56,315 nucleotides of DNA from NCBI GenBank assembly GCA_023512345.1, contig JAILZT010000032.1, positions 1 through 56,315 of the forward strand, given 5' to 3'. Numbering within the stretch: position 1 is the stretch's first letter; every line of letters starts with the position of its first letter. The translations under genes and the position numbers were made by a program. This document shows positions 15,985 to 23,882 of this stretch, in pieces. Under the pieces are notes generated by a model. The model was not told the DNA's origin, made no database searches, and saw nothing but the letters and a program-made list of their open reading frames with translations. Source of the stretch: Paenibacillus sp. GTDB lineage: Bacteria > Bacillota > Bacilli > Paenibacillales > Paenibacillaceae.

Positions 15985-16302
15985 ATGGTGGATGGTGGAT
16001 CCCATAGTTGTTCTGAATCAAATGAGCGAAAAAGTCATCATTCGGACCAAATTAAAAAACAACTACTCTCACGACTTAACCGGATTGAAGGTCAAGTTCG
16101 AGGAGTTAAGGGACTTATAGAAAAAGATACGTATTGTGATGATGTTCTTAACCAAATTTCTTCTATTCAGTCTGCTCTAAATGGAGTTGGCAAGATGCTG
16201 CTTGAACATCATATGAAAAGTTGTGTTATTGATCGATTAAATGAGGGAGATCATGCTGTAATTGATGAGCTCCTCCTTACAGTAAATAAATTAATGAAAT
16301 AA
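15985..16302 (+). CDS. csoR: copper-sensing repressor CsoR
   Basis: A 105-residue DUF156 all-helical repressor that leaves DNA on binding Cu(I). The conserved core RLNRIEGQVRGVKGLIE is followed by YCDDVLNQISSIQSAL and LEHHMKSCV, which supply the Cys-His-Cys ligands. The N-terminus adds a His/Cys/Ser-rich extension (SHSCSESNERKSHHSDQ) that might also touch metal. It starts 58 nt after copZ with GGAGGAGG, and copA follows 30 nt later. Confidence 0.93.
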   Translation: MVDGGSHSCSESNERKSHHSDQIKKQLLSRLNRIEGQVRGVKGLIEKDTYCDDVLNQISSIQSALNGVGKMLLEHHMKSCVIDRLNEGDHAVIDELLLTVNKLMK

Positions 16303-16332
16303 TGGAATCTGGAAGCATAAGGAGGTTTTCAA

Positions 16333-18765
16333 GTGGACTCTCAGAATGGAGCATTAAAACAGCAATCACTTCAGATTACAGGAATGACATGTGCAGCTTG
16401 TGCAAACCGAATCGAAAAAGGGTTGAAGAAATTAGAAGGTGTTCAAGATGCCAACGTTAACTTTGCCATGGAAAGAGCTACTATAACATTCAATCCTGAA
16501 CAATTGAGTATGAAGAGTGTGGAAGAACAAATCGACAAACTTGGATACGGAACCGTAAAAGAAAGCGTGGATTTTCAACTGGTTGGCATGACTTGTGCAG
16601 CCTGCGCGGCAAAGATCGAGAAAACATTAAACAAAATGCCTGGTGTAACTTTAGCTACAGTGAACTTTGCAATGGAAAAGGCACATGTTGAATACAATCC
16701 CTTGGATGTAACCATATCAGATATGCAGCTAAGAGTTCAGAAGCTTGGTTATAAAGCGGTTCGATCCGAAGAACAGCAGATGGATCCAGCACAGCTTCGC
16801 CAGAGAGAAATTAAGGGACAGCAAAGAAAGCTCATTATCTCGGCTGTTTTATCTTTTCCTCTCCTTTGGTCAATGGTAAGTCATATTTCTTTTATGTCTT
16901 GGATCTGGACACCAACACTTTTTATGAATCCATGGTTTCAATTCCTTCTTGCAACACCAGTTCAGTTTTATATTGGGGCCCATTTCTATGTAGGAGCTTA
17001 TAAAGCACTAAGAAATAAAAGTGCGAACATGGACGTTCTCGTTGCATTAGGAACTTCAGCTGCTTATTTCTATAGTCTCTATTTAACGATAGATTGGGTC
17101 ATGCAAGGTGCGGATGTTCATCATGGCCCAGACATGTATTATGAGACAAGTGCTGTACTGATCACTTTGGTTATCCTTGGAAAACTCTTTGAATCACTGG
17201 CAAAAGGGCGTACCTCTGAGGCAATCAAAACGTTGATGGGGCTACAGGCAAAGACGGCTTTGGTTATTCGGAACGAACAGGAACTGAGTATTCCTGTGGA
17301 AGAGGTTCTCGTTGGTGATCTGATTATCGTTAAACCGGGTGAGAAGATTCCAGTAGATGGTGAAGTAGTCGAGGGCTATTCTTCGGTCGATGAATCCATG
17401 CTTACAGGGGAAAGCTTACCGGTTGGAAAAAACGCTGGAGATCAGGTTATCGGAGCTACCATTAATAAAAACGGTGTATTAAAGATTCGGGCTACAAAAA
17501 TCGGAAAAGAAACGGCCTTGGCCCAGATCATCAAGATTGTCGAAGAGGCGCAGGGATCCAAAGCCCCTATTCAACGTGTAGCGGATGTAATTTCCGGAAT
17601 ATTTGTACCTATTGTTGTCGGAATTTCCTTCCTTACATTTATTGTTTGGTACTTGATGGTCTTACCGGGCAATATTGCGGAGGCTCTTGAGAATGCGATT
17701 GCCGTGCTAGTTATTGCTTGCCCATGTGCACTTGGTTTGGCAACTCCTACATCCATTATGGCCGGCTCGGGCCGGGCTGCAGAATTAGGCATATTGTTTA
17801 AAGGCGGTGAGCACCTAGAATCCACTCATAAAATCAACGCTATTATTCTCGATAAAACGGGAACCATCACCAAAGGAAAACCGGAATTGACGGATGTGCA
17901 CTCAGAGGGGATAGCTGAGGATGACTTGTTAAGACTTGTTGGATCAGCTGAAAAGAACTCCGAGCATCCACTTGCTGAAGCAATCGTAACCGGCATTCGA
18001 GATAAGGGTATTGATTTGACATCATCAGAAGAATTTGAATCGATACCAGGCTTCGGAATCCGGGCAGTTGTTGAAGGAAGAGAAATACTTGCGGGAACCC
18101 GTAAACTGATGGCGAAATATGAGGTGGAATGTAAGAGTGCGTTAACAGTAATGTCTACCCTTGAAGAGGAGGGCAAGACAGCGATGCTGATCTCAATCGA
18201 CAGGGTCTATTCAGGAATGGTGGCCGTAGCGGATACAATAAAGGAAACATCAAGTGAGGCGGTAGAACGGCTTAAGAACATGGGGATTGAAGTTATCATG
18301 ATTACAGGTGATAACGAACGTACCGCACAGGCTATAGCGAAACAGGTTGGTATTCAGAAGGTCCTTGCTGAAATACTCCCGGAAGGCAAAGCAGAAGAAG
18401 TTAAAAAACTACAGGCTCAAGGCAAGAAAGTAGCAATGGTTGGCGATGGAATCAACGATGCTCCCGCACTTGCTGTGGCAGATATCGGGATTGCAATCGG
18501 AACAGGAACGGACGTTGCGATGGAGGCTGCAGATGTTACTCTCATCCGAGGAGACCTGACAAGTATTCCTGATGCTATCTATATGAGCCGCAAGACAATG
18601 ACGAACATCCGCCAGAATCTGTTCTGGGCACTTGGTTACAATACATTGGGGATTCCTATTGCTGCTATTGGTCTCTTGGCTCCTTGGGTCGCAGGAGCGG
18701 CTATGGCACTAAGTTCAGTATCTGTAGTTTTAAACGCACTTCGTTTACAACGTGTAAAGTTATAA
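16333..18765 (+). CDS. copA: Cu(I)-exporting P1B-type ATPase CopA
   Basis: An 810-residue copper efflux pump. Two N-terminal HMA domains each carry GMTCAAC (near residues 17 and 85). Eight transmembrane helices are expected, with the CPC ion motif in VIACPCALGLATPT. The phosphorylation motif is DKTGTIT (near 507), with HP in NSEHPLAEAI and the hinge GDGINDAPALA. The membrane-exit helices have YN and M..SS (GYNTLG; AMALSSVSVV), as in CopA. The GTG start follows AAGGAGG. It is the last gene of the CsoR-controlled operon. Confidence 0.96.
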   Translation: MDSQNGALKQQSLQITGMTCAACANRIEKGLKKLEGVQDANVNFAMERATITFNPEQLSMKSVEEQIDKLGYGTVKESVDFQLVGMTCAACAAKIEKTLNKMPGVTLATVNFAMEKAHVEYNPLDVTISDMQLRVQKLGYKAVRSEEQQMDPAQLRQREIKGQQRKLIISAVLSFPLLWSMVSHISFMSWIWTPTLFMNPWFQFLLATPVQFYIGAHFYVGAYKALRNKSANMDVLVALGTSAAYFYSLYLTIDWVMQGADVHHGPDMYYETSAVLITLVILGKLFESLAKGRTSEAIKTLMGLQAKTALVIRNEQELSIPVEEVLVGDLIIVKPGEKIPVDGEVVEGYSSVDESMLTGESLPVGKNAGDQVIGATINKNGVLKIRATKIGKETALAQIIKIVEEAQGSKAPIQRVADVISGIFVPIVVGISFLTFIVWYLMVLPGNIAEALENAIAVLVIACPCALGLATPTSIMAGSGRAAELGILFKGGEHLESTHKINAIILDKTGTITKGKPELTDVHSEGIAEDDLLRLVGSAEKNSEHPLAEAIVTGIRDKGIDLTSSEEFESIPGFGIRAVVEGREILAGTRKLMAKYEVECKSALTVMSTLEEEGKTAMLISIDRVYSGMVAVADTIKETSSEAVERLKNMGIEVIMITGDNERTAQAIAKQVGIQKVLAEILPEGKAEEVKKLQAQGKKVAMVGDGINDAPALAVADIGIAIGTGTDVAMEAADVTLIRGDLTSIPDAIYMSRKTMTNIRQNLFWALGYNTLGIPIAAIGLLAPWVAGAAMALSSVSVVLNALRLQRVKL

Positions 18766-18827
18766 GTTGTTAAATGTACATTAAACTTTTGAAATACTAG
18801 CCTGTTCCCCCGCTTCGACGTTAACCT

Positions 18828-18864
18828 AAAAAAAGACTTCGAAGTATATCTCCGAAGTCTTTTT
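18828..18864. terminator. bidirectional terminator
   Basis: AAAAAGACTTCG pairs with CGAAGTCTTTTT between copA and the convergent membrane-protein gene. Confidence 0.85.
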
Positions 18865-18871
18865 GCATTTA

Positions 18872-19366
18872 TTAATGATTCATTCCAGCCATTCCAGCCA
18901 TTCCGCTTACAATCTCAGGATTAACCATCCCAAAGATCATGGCGATGTGTGCAACAACGAGAAATCCGCTGACGAGAATAAAGTGAAGCTTGAGCTTTCC
19001 TTCTTCCGAACGTTTACGGCCGATAAGCCCAAGGTCCAGAAGAGCCAAAGGCAACAGGAAGAATACGCCACTGAGGTAAAATCCAACCGCCACTACGTCC
19101 ACCCAAGAATGCCACTCTCCGTTTACGGTCAGAGGGACAAAAGCTGTTGGGAAAAGATACAGGAAGACTCCTGTAAAATAGATACCGGCCAAAATACTAC
19201 AGATCCGATTAAAGGCTTTTAATCCACCTTGGACGTTCTTGTTAAAAAGGATAAAGAACTCGGTTACCGTGATCGTTTCGGCAAAAATAACGGGAATTGC
19301 CATAAAGATGATCAGATTCCATGGCTGGTTGTCCATTAGAAGGGACATATAATGCGTCATGTTCAT
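18872..19366 (-). CDS. five-helix membrane protein with Met-rich tail (DUF6803-like)
   Basis: The 164-residue protein begins MNMTHYMSLLMDNQPWNLIIFMAIPVIFAET. It has about four or five hydrophobic helices and the short tail GMAGMAGMNH. It resembles small permease-like proteins I recall as DUF6803, but I am not certain. A conserved Glu in helix 1 (FAETITVTEF) and the Met tail suggest cation handling. The gene sits behind the clearest direct-repeat promoter (19406-19441) and is convergent to copA. Confidence 0.7.
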   Translation of the reverse strand: MNMTHYMSLLMDNQPWNLIIFMAIPVIFAETITVTEFFILFNKNVQGGLKAFNRICSILAGIYFTGVFLYLFPTAFVPLTVNGEWHSWVDVVAVGFYLSGVFFLLPLALLDLGLIGRKRSEEGKLKLHFILVSGFLVVAHIAMIFGMVNPEIVSGMAGMAGMNH

Positions 19367-19405
19367 TGATTTATTTCCTCCATTTATAAATTAGCTGCAA
19401 GAATT

Positions 19406-19441
19406 ATTATATGAGAAAAGTATGTGGAAAGTATGTAGATA
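19406..19441 (-). promoter_or_regulatory. direct-repeat promoter, best -10 of the set
   Basis: Minus strand: TATCTACA, TAC, TTTCCACA, 11 nt, TATAAT. The perfect -10 at the predicted place supports the shared promoter model. Confidence 0.75.
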
Positions 19442-19465
19442 AGAATGAAAAGGAGTACAAAATAA

Positions 19466-19558
19466 ATGGAAACTAAAGCTGGCAATCTGAGGTTTAGAAG
19501 TAGCTTTGAGATTCACAACAGATGTACTGAAAGTGAAACAAATGCATGGGAATTATAG
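19466..19558 (+). CDS. 30-aa ORF before the TVP38-type pseudogene
   Basis: ATG is preceded by AAAAGGAG and encodes a 30-residue polar peptide (METKAGNLRF...ETNAWEL). The stop lies inside the start region of the next frame. It may be the true N-terminus of the broken membrane protein, separated by another frameshift, or a short upstream ORF. Confidence 0.35.
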   Translation: METKAGNLRFRSSFEIHNRCTESETNAWEL

Positions 19559-20151
19559 GAGCAGATTCTGAATCACTCATGCGGTGGTTGATGGAATGGG
19601 GAGCCTGGGCAGTCATCATAAGTTTATTAATAAATGTGGCCATAAGTGTTGTTGGAATCATTCCATCAGTAGCACTAACGACTGTGAATATGTTAGTCTT
19701 TGGTGTTATTCCAGGTTTTTTTTCTCTCTTGGATTGGAGAAGTTTCAGGGTCAGCGGTCTCTTATCTTCTTTATCGCAAAGGCACCTTAACCTATAAAGA
19801 AAAATATCGCCCAAATAAATCAATCAGATGGATGTCCCAGATTCAAACATTAAGTCCTAAGCGTCAGTTTTTTAGCATGATTATAGCCCGTTCAGCACCG
19901 TTAATTCCTTCATCCTTAGTGACTCTGATCTGCGTTATTTCCAAAGTAGGCTTTTCAAGTTTTATAGTTGCTTCTGCGATAGATAAAATACCATCGTTGG
20001 TACTCGAGACACTCATTGGCATGGATATGTTAATCTGATAGACACCAGACTCAAGATGATTATTACATTTTTGTTTCTTTTATTGATCGGCCTTATTCTT
20101 TATATTGATAGAAAGAAAAAGAGATATAATGCATGGATAACAGAAAAATAG
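19546..20151 (+). pseudogene. TVP38/TMEM64 (VTT) family membrane protein, frameshifted
   Basis: The product is split over three frames. Frame 1 (19546 on) encodes WAVIISLLINVAISVVGIIP and VNMLVFGVIPGF. At an eight-T run (19716-19723) it must switch to the frame encoding LSWIGEVSGSAVSYLLYRKG and ARSAPLIPSSLVT. A second switch near 20021-20045 is needed to reach the final hydrophobic segment and basic tail (LLLIGLILYIDRKKKRY), ending at TAG 20149. VTT-domain proteins are lipid scramblase-like or DedA relatives. A seven-T run would restore the first junction exactly, so this is either a decayed gene or homopolymer sequencing error. Confidence 0.75.
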
Positions 20152-20314
20152 TTACTTTTATGAAAGGAAATTTTTACACAATTAAAGCGGAAACATGCAT
20201 TATACACTATAAAAATGTAGAAACTATGTAGTTTGAAAATAAAAGTATAAAATTTTAGAAAGCATTGACAGACGATTTCTTGATATATTAAAGTGTAACT
20301 AGTTACAAAATATT

Positions 20315-20438
20315 AACCAACTGCCTAATTTCGTAATGAAAACGGGGGAACCATTCCGGGTGAATTATTCTTGTGGGCAAGAGAATATAGGGAACCTTTA
20401 ACCGAACCCTCAGCTAACTCCGTAGGCATTGAAGGGAG
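20315..20438 (+). promoter_or_regulatory. c-di-AMP riboswitch (ydaO/yuaA type)
   Basis: Conserved ydaO blocks appear in order: ACCAACTGCCTAATTTCG, AACGGGGGAACCATTCC, GGGTGAAT, a variable hairpin, TAGGGAACCTTTAACCG, AACCCTCAGCTAACTCCG and TAGGCATTGAAGGGAG. This class usually switches off cell-wall hydrolase and K+ transport genes when c-di-AMP is bound; the gene downstream is an NlpC/P60 hydrolase. The 3' block AAGGGAG also looks like the ribosome binding site, so control may be at translation. No T-run terminator lies between aptamer and gene. Confidence 0.85.
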
Positions 20439-20447
20439 AACAAGGTT

Positions 20448-20915
20448 CTGAAGAAAGTCATTTTATCTTTACTAGGAGCTGCAGTAATATTCACAACAGC
20501 TACACCAAGTACTTTTGCAAGTGAGATAAAACTGGAGAGTGAAGTGAATCAGGTAATCGGGACACCTTATTTATGGGGTGGAACCACTAAGGCAGGATTC
20601 GATTGTTCCGGATTCATCCTGTACGTACTAAAAAAGTTTAATGTGGATGATCTTCCACGCACTTCCCAGTCACAAGCTAAAGTAGGGACACCCGTTGCAA
20701 AAGAGAACTTACGATCAGGAGATCTGGTGTTTTTTAATACCTTTGGTAATGGTATCTCCCATGCCGGAATTTACTTAGGCGACGATCAATTCGCCCACTC
20801 CTCAAGCAGCAAGGGAGTAAGCATAAGCAAGTTGTCCGAAAGATACTACAAAGATCGTTATGTTACGGCTCGGCGTGTAGTAGATAAAGAGAGTTATCTT
20901 AGTATGGTGAATTAA
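20448..20915 (+). CDS. secreted NlpC/P60 peptidase with apparent CTG start
   Basis: Peptidoglycan D,L-endopeptidase. The catalytic domain has GFDCSGFILYVL with the Cys nucleophile and ISHAGIYLGDDQFAHSSS with His. Upstream of the GTG at 20544 the frame continues through a complete signal peptide (KKVILSLLGAAVIFTTA...STFA). The only plausible start before the in-frame TGA at 20430 is CTG at 20448, 9 nt after AAGGGAG. CTG starts are rare, so an ATG/TTG misread is possible. The protein is about 155 residues. It lies under a c-di-AMP riboswitch, linking its synthesis to envelope tension. Confidence 0.85.
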   Translation: MKKVILSLLGAAVIFTTATPSTFASEIKLESEVNQVIGTPYLWGGTTKAGFDCSGFILYVLKKFNVDDLPRTSQSQAKVGTPVAKENLRSGDLVFFNTFGNGISHAGIYLGDDQFAHSSSSKGVSISKLSERYYKDRYVTARRVVDKESYLSMVN

Positions 20916-20926
20916 GTAATGGGTGA

Positions 20927-20976
20927 GGGGGTATCCAAAAAGCCACATATGGCTGAAGGGATGCCCCCTTTTTTTT
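20927..20976 (+). terminator. intrinsic terminator after the NlpC/P60 gene
   Basis: GGGGGTATCC pairs with GGATGCCCCC (one mismatch) around an inner AGCCACATATGGCT hairpin, followed by TTTTTTTT. Confidence 0.85.
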
Positions 20977-20989
20977 ACAGATACCTCCT

Positions 20990-21040
20990 CAACATACAAA
21001 GGAGTCCCCTATAATTTAATGGGAACTCCTTTGTATGTTG
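20990..21040. repeat. long inverted repeat (about 19 bp, one bulge)
   Basis: CAACATACAAAGGAGTCCC pairs with GGGAACTCCTTTGTATGTTG across a 12-nt A/T-rich loop. There is no T-run on either side. It lies between the convergent genes at 20448 and 21105 and may act as a terminator, RNA-stability element or small repeat element. Confidence 0.7.
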
Positions 21041-21104
21041 GTCACTTATATCTTTTTAAGCAGATCTGATCATAAGTTTGCTCTGGGGTATGTATGCGAT
21101 GTTC

Positions 21105-21290
21105 TTATAACCTAATATCTATAGTTCGTCCACGATATTCGTCCGGTATATTTGCCTTTGGGTTTTGAATGGCTTCTTTAGCATGCTCGTGATTGGTGAT
21201 TTTTTTGTTTCCCGTCCCCGTATGCATTCCATCCATTCCACAGTTTCTTGGCATATTAGCTGAACCTGACAATCCACTCAACCCATTCAT
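21105..21290 (-). CDS. 61-aa protein with Met/Cys/His segment
   Basis: An ORF of 61 residues with AGGAGA 9 nt before the ATG. The N-terminus is Gly/Ser-rich, then NMPRNCGMDGMHTG offers Met, Cys and His; the rest is polar. No hydrophobic segment, so it is probably cytoplasmic. No family known. A weak copy of the regulon promoter lies at 21348-21383. It could be a small copper-binding or regulatory protein. Confidence 0.6.
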   Translation of the reverse strand: MNGLSGLSGSANMPRNCGMDGMHTGTGNKKITNHEHAKEAIQNPKANIPDEYRGRTIDIRL

Positions 21291-21347
21291 AAAATATTTC
21301 TCCTAGTAGTATAATTCTCCTCATTAATACCCTCTCATGGTAACACT

Positions 21348-21383
21348 TAAATGTTCGTTTTACATGTGGAAGGTGAGTGGAAG
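21348..21383 (-). promoter_or_regulatory. weak direct-repeat promoter copy
   Basis: Minus strand: CTTCCACT, CAC, CTTCCACA with 11-bp period, 11 nt, then CATTTA, a poor -10. The boxes match the pattern but the -10 does not convince. Confidence 0.35.
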
Positions 21384-21446
21384 CCCAATTTCTTTTTGTT
21401 GGACAAATGGAAAGAGATTCATTAATTTTTTTTAAAAAGAACATCA

Positions 21447-21482
21447 TATCTTCATACTTTCTCCAAAATGTATTGCTATTCT
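21447..21482 (+). promoter_or_regulatory. direct-repeat promoter of the BIG2-CueP operon
   Basis: TATCTTCA, TAC, TTTCTCCA, 11 nt, TATTCT (-10). The 135-nt leader before 21617 holds a 13-codon ORF. Confidence 0.6.
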
Positions 21483-21526
21483 TTAAAGACAATATAAGGA
21501 TATTTCATAAAAAAGGTGTAGACCCA

Positions 21527-21568
21527 ATGACCTCACAACTGAAGGGGGGGATAGATACAGCAGGTTAA
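21527..21568 (+). CDS. 13-aa leader ORF
   Basis: ATG 10 nt after AAAAGGTG encodes MTSQLKGGIDTAG. It lies in the transcribed leader of the BIG2 gene. The other long leader of this regulon (11565-11764) also has a short ORF, but the sequences are unrelated. Confidence 0.3.
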   Translation: MTSQLKGGIDTAG

Positions 21569-21616
21569 TATAATGTTTCTAGTCTAAATTCACAAAGAAC
21601 TGTGAGGAGATTAAAA

Positions 21617-21994
21617 ATGAAGTTATTGAAAAGAGCTGTATTAACATCAACATTAACTGTAGCCTTTTTAACATTAACAATTACCAGTCCAGTTTCTTTA
21701 ACGAAAGCAACACAAGCGGCACAAGCGGTAAAAGTAACTTCAATTGTAGTTAAAGGTCCTGCAAATCCTTTAAGGCCATCTGAAAACTTTCAGCTGAAGC
21801 CTACCGCGGTGACCTCACCCAAAGGCGGGAAAATAAAGATTACCTATTCTTCAAGTAATTCTAAAGTAGCAACGGTAAATGCAAGTGGATTGGTGACTGC
21901 GGTTACTCCAGGAAAAGCTACCATTAATGTGAATTCAGGCGGTAAAAAAACATCGGTTGTAATAAATGTGGTAACTGCTGATCACAAACACTGA
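21617..21994 (+). CDS. secreted single-domain BIG2 (Ig-like) protein
   Basis: The protein has 125 residues from ATG 21617; GAGGAGA lies 6 nt upstream, so I prefer it to GTG 21602. A signal peptide covers residues 1-36 (KLLKRAVLTSTLTVAFLTLTIT...). One bacterial Ig-like group 2 domain follows: VTSPKGGKIKITYSSSNSKVATVNASGLVTAVTPGKATINV. It ends TADHKH. Such domains bind surfaces or other proteins. It precedes the CueP-like gene by 75 nt, probably on one transcript. Confidence 0.8.
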   Translation: MKLLKRAVLTSTLTVAFLTLTITSPVSLTKATQAAQAVKVTSIVVKGPANPLRPSENFQLKPTAVTSPKGGKIKITYSSSNSKVATVNASGLVTAVTPGKATINVNSGGKKTSVVINVVTADHKH

Positions 21995-22069
21995 AGCTTA
22001 TACGAAGGGGTCAAAGCAAAAGATTTAGCATAAACGGCACCAAATGTAAAAAGGAAGGTAGCAAATTTC

Positions 22070-22624
22070 ATGAATAAAAAAGTATTTATAACCACGGCTA
22101 TAGTGATCATCTTGGTTGGTGTAGCTTTAGGCACCTATTCTATCGCTGATGAGGGAAAAACTGATCCGATTGGTGAAGAGCTAGCCCAAACAAACGATAT
22201 TAAAAAATTGGTGAATGACTACAGCATAGGGAATGTCAAAGCTAAATCTGCTTCGATTACATCAAATCAGTTGACAGTGACAAGGGATAATGATCAAGAA
22301 TTGACCTACAGTCTGCCGAGGGATGAGTTTTTCGTTTCAATTGCGCCTTATGTAAGCCAAACACATCCCTGTACCATACATAACCTGGCTGGCTGTCAGG
22401 GAGAAATGGCGAATACATCATTTAATGTCACCGTAACCGACCACAATAACAAAGTGATAATGAAGGATGTTATTAAATCTCATAATAATGGTTTTATAGA
22501 TCTCTGGCTGCCTCGAGACCAAACGTTCCACGTAACGATTGATTACGACGGTAAGAGCAGCACCTCTTCCTTTACAACCTCGGAAGGGGACAACACTTGT
22601 ATTACTACGATGCAGTTATCGTAA
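22070..22624 (+). CDS. cueP: CueP-like extracytoplasmic copper-binding protein
   Basis: The 184-residue protein has an N-terminal signal anchor (VFITTAIVIILVGVALG). The mature domain carries the CueP hallmarks: THPCTIHNLAGCQGEM near residues 100-115, NGFIDLWLPRDQTFHVTIDYDGK near 142-164, and a C-terminal TCITTMQL. In Salmonella, periplasmic CueP is a major copper protein that supplies or reduces copper; the Cys and His residues here match that family. GGAAGG precedes the ATG. It is the strongest evidence, with copA and the oxidase, that the island deals with extracytoplasmic copper. Confidence 0.88.
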   Translation: MNKKVFITTAIVIILVGVALGTYSIADEGKTDPIGEELAQTNDIKKLVNDYSIGNVKAKSASITSNQLTVTRDNDQELTYSLPRDEFFVSIAPYVSQTHPCTIHNLAGCQGEMANTSFNVTVTDHNNKVIMKDVIKSHNNGFIDLWLPRDQTFHVTIDYDGKSSTSSFTTSEGDNTCITTMQLS

Positions 22625-22663
22625 ATTCTACAAGTGGATAGGACTCATCGGAACTCAATAAAT

Positions 22664-22712
22664 AGGGTGCTCCAGTAGCCACTTGGCTTGGAAGCACCCC
22701 TTTGGACTTTTG
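22664..22712 (+). terminator. terminator after cueP
   Basis: GGGTGCTCCA pairs with TGGAAGCACCC around an inner AGCCACTTGGCT hairpin; the tail is T-rich but interrupted. Confidence 0.65.
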
Positions 22713-22864
22713 GGAACCGATAAAATTTCATTCGCACCATCTTCAACACTATCTGATTATATTGTAGATCACCAGACGCTGATCATTTTTCTGAATTAAT
22801 TCAAAAGATCAATTCTTACATAAGCGTGAATAAAAAGGACAATCCTGATTAAGCGGCTGTTGAC

Positions 22865-22900
22865 AAAAGGGATTGTGGATTTCGCTCCACAACCTCTTTT
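22865..22900 (-). terminator. terminator for the 22911 gene
   Basis: The inverted repeat pairs AAAAGGGATTGTGGA with TCCACAACCTCTTTT. On the minus strand the hairpin follows directly after the stop codon at 22911 and ends in a short T-run. Confidence 0.7.
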
Positions 22901-22910
22901 ATCATAATTG

Positions 22911-23882
22911 TTATCGCTTAAATATCTCCAAGGTTAGTTTTTTTGTGTGTTTATAATCACCAATAGTCCAAATATGATATTCCGTTGGTGTCAATGTTCT
23001 TGCATCAACTCCCCAATCGGCATACCCTGTTTTATACACATCCTCACTGATTTTCTTCAAGTTCTGATCATATACTCTGAAACCAGTATTACTGATAGCC
23101 ACAAATTTACTGTTCAACATTAATGATGGTTCGATGATAGAGGGAACTTTTTTTATATCACCGTTTTTATCATAAACCATATCATCCGCTTTAATATCGT
23201 AGAAAGAAACCCCGCTGTAACGATCAAATAAATACAACTGATTCATATTCTCATTTAAGTAAACAAAATGTCCATTTCCAGGAAACTCCAAATACTCATT
23301 TGAATTATTAATAATGGTCGGTTTGCTGAATAGATCCTTCGCCAAATATACTTTGTAGGCTGAGTCATTTATTTGGTTTATCATAAAGCCGTAAGAATTA
23401 TTAGTGTAAACTTCTCTGAACGAATAGCTTGTGTAATCACCTGCTTCAATTATTTTTTGCTCTTTAATGTTTCCATTAGTTAGAATTTTGATTTGATGGA
23501 TACCCGTTTTATCAGAAAGCATAATATTGTTATCAATATAGATGAATTCCGGGTCTTCATACAGGTCTTGGTATGTATAGATCTTTTTTCCTCGAACTAT
23601 CCACTTCCCAGATTTTGCAATAGATACGTATATATTTGCAGGCTTATATTGTTCAAAAGTTCCTCCCGTACCTTTTTGATGCCAAATAAAATAAAGAAGG
23701 CCGTCTACCTCTGACAAGTGGTAGTCCGTTTTTGCTTCAAAGGTTCCTTGTGGATCAAACGTGGCACCCCCGTAAACATCTATTTTACTTGCTCTTGTTT
23801 TATTTGGAGCGGCAATTACGTCTGATGGATATAGTCCTGCGAAAAAAGCAAAAAGTACAATAATGATTATAGGCTTATTCAA
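22911..23882 (-). CDS. secreted protein of unknown function (propeller-like repeats)
   Basis: The protein has 323 residues from a TTG at 23882, preceded by GGAGG; the frame stays open to an ATG at 23978 but without a ribosome site there. A signal peptide (NKPIIIIVLFAFFAGLYPSDVIAA) is followed by strand-rich sequence with repeated aromatic/Asp turns (FIWHQKGTGG, EYLEFPGNGHFVYLNENMNQLYLFDRYSG, NTGFRVYDQNLKKISEDVYKTGY). This suggests a beta-propeller, but I cannot name a family. It lies between the copper island and the mobile block, and no copper-type promoter motif was found upstream. Confidence 0.65.
   Translation of the reverse strand: MNKPIIIIVLFAFFAGLYPSDVIAAPNKTRASKIDVYGGATFDPQGTFEAKTDYHLSEVDGLLYFIWHQKGTGGTFEQYKPANIYVSIAKSGKWIVRGKKIYTYQDLYEDPEFIYIDNNIMLSDKTGIHQIKILTNGNIKEQKIIEAGDYTSYSFREVYTNNSYGFMINQINDSAYKVYLAKDLFSKPTIINNSNEYLEFPGNGHFVYLNENMNQLYLFDRYSGVSFYDIKADDMVYDKNGDIKKVPSIIEPSLMLNSKFVAISNTGFRVYDQNLKKISEDVYKTGYADWGVDARTLTPTEYHIWTIGDYKHTKKLTLEIFKR

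Noticed and set aside
21256..21568. Overlapping 78-aa minus and 63-aa plus ORFs around 21.3-21.5 kb
   Set aside because: They cross the direct-repeat promoter elements and lack ribosome sites; only the 13-codon plus ORF inside the leader has one.
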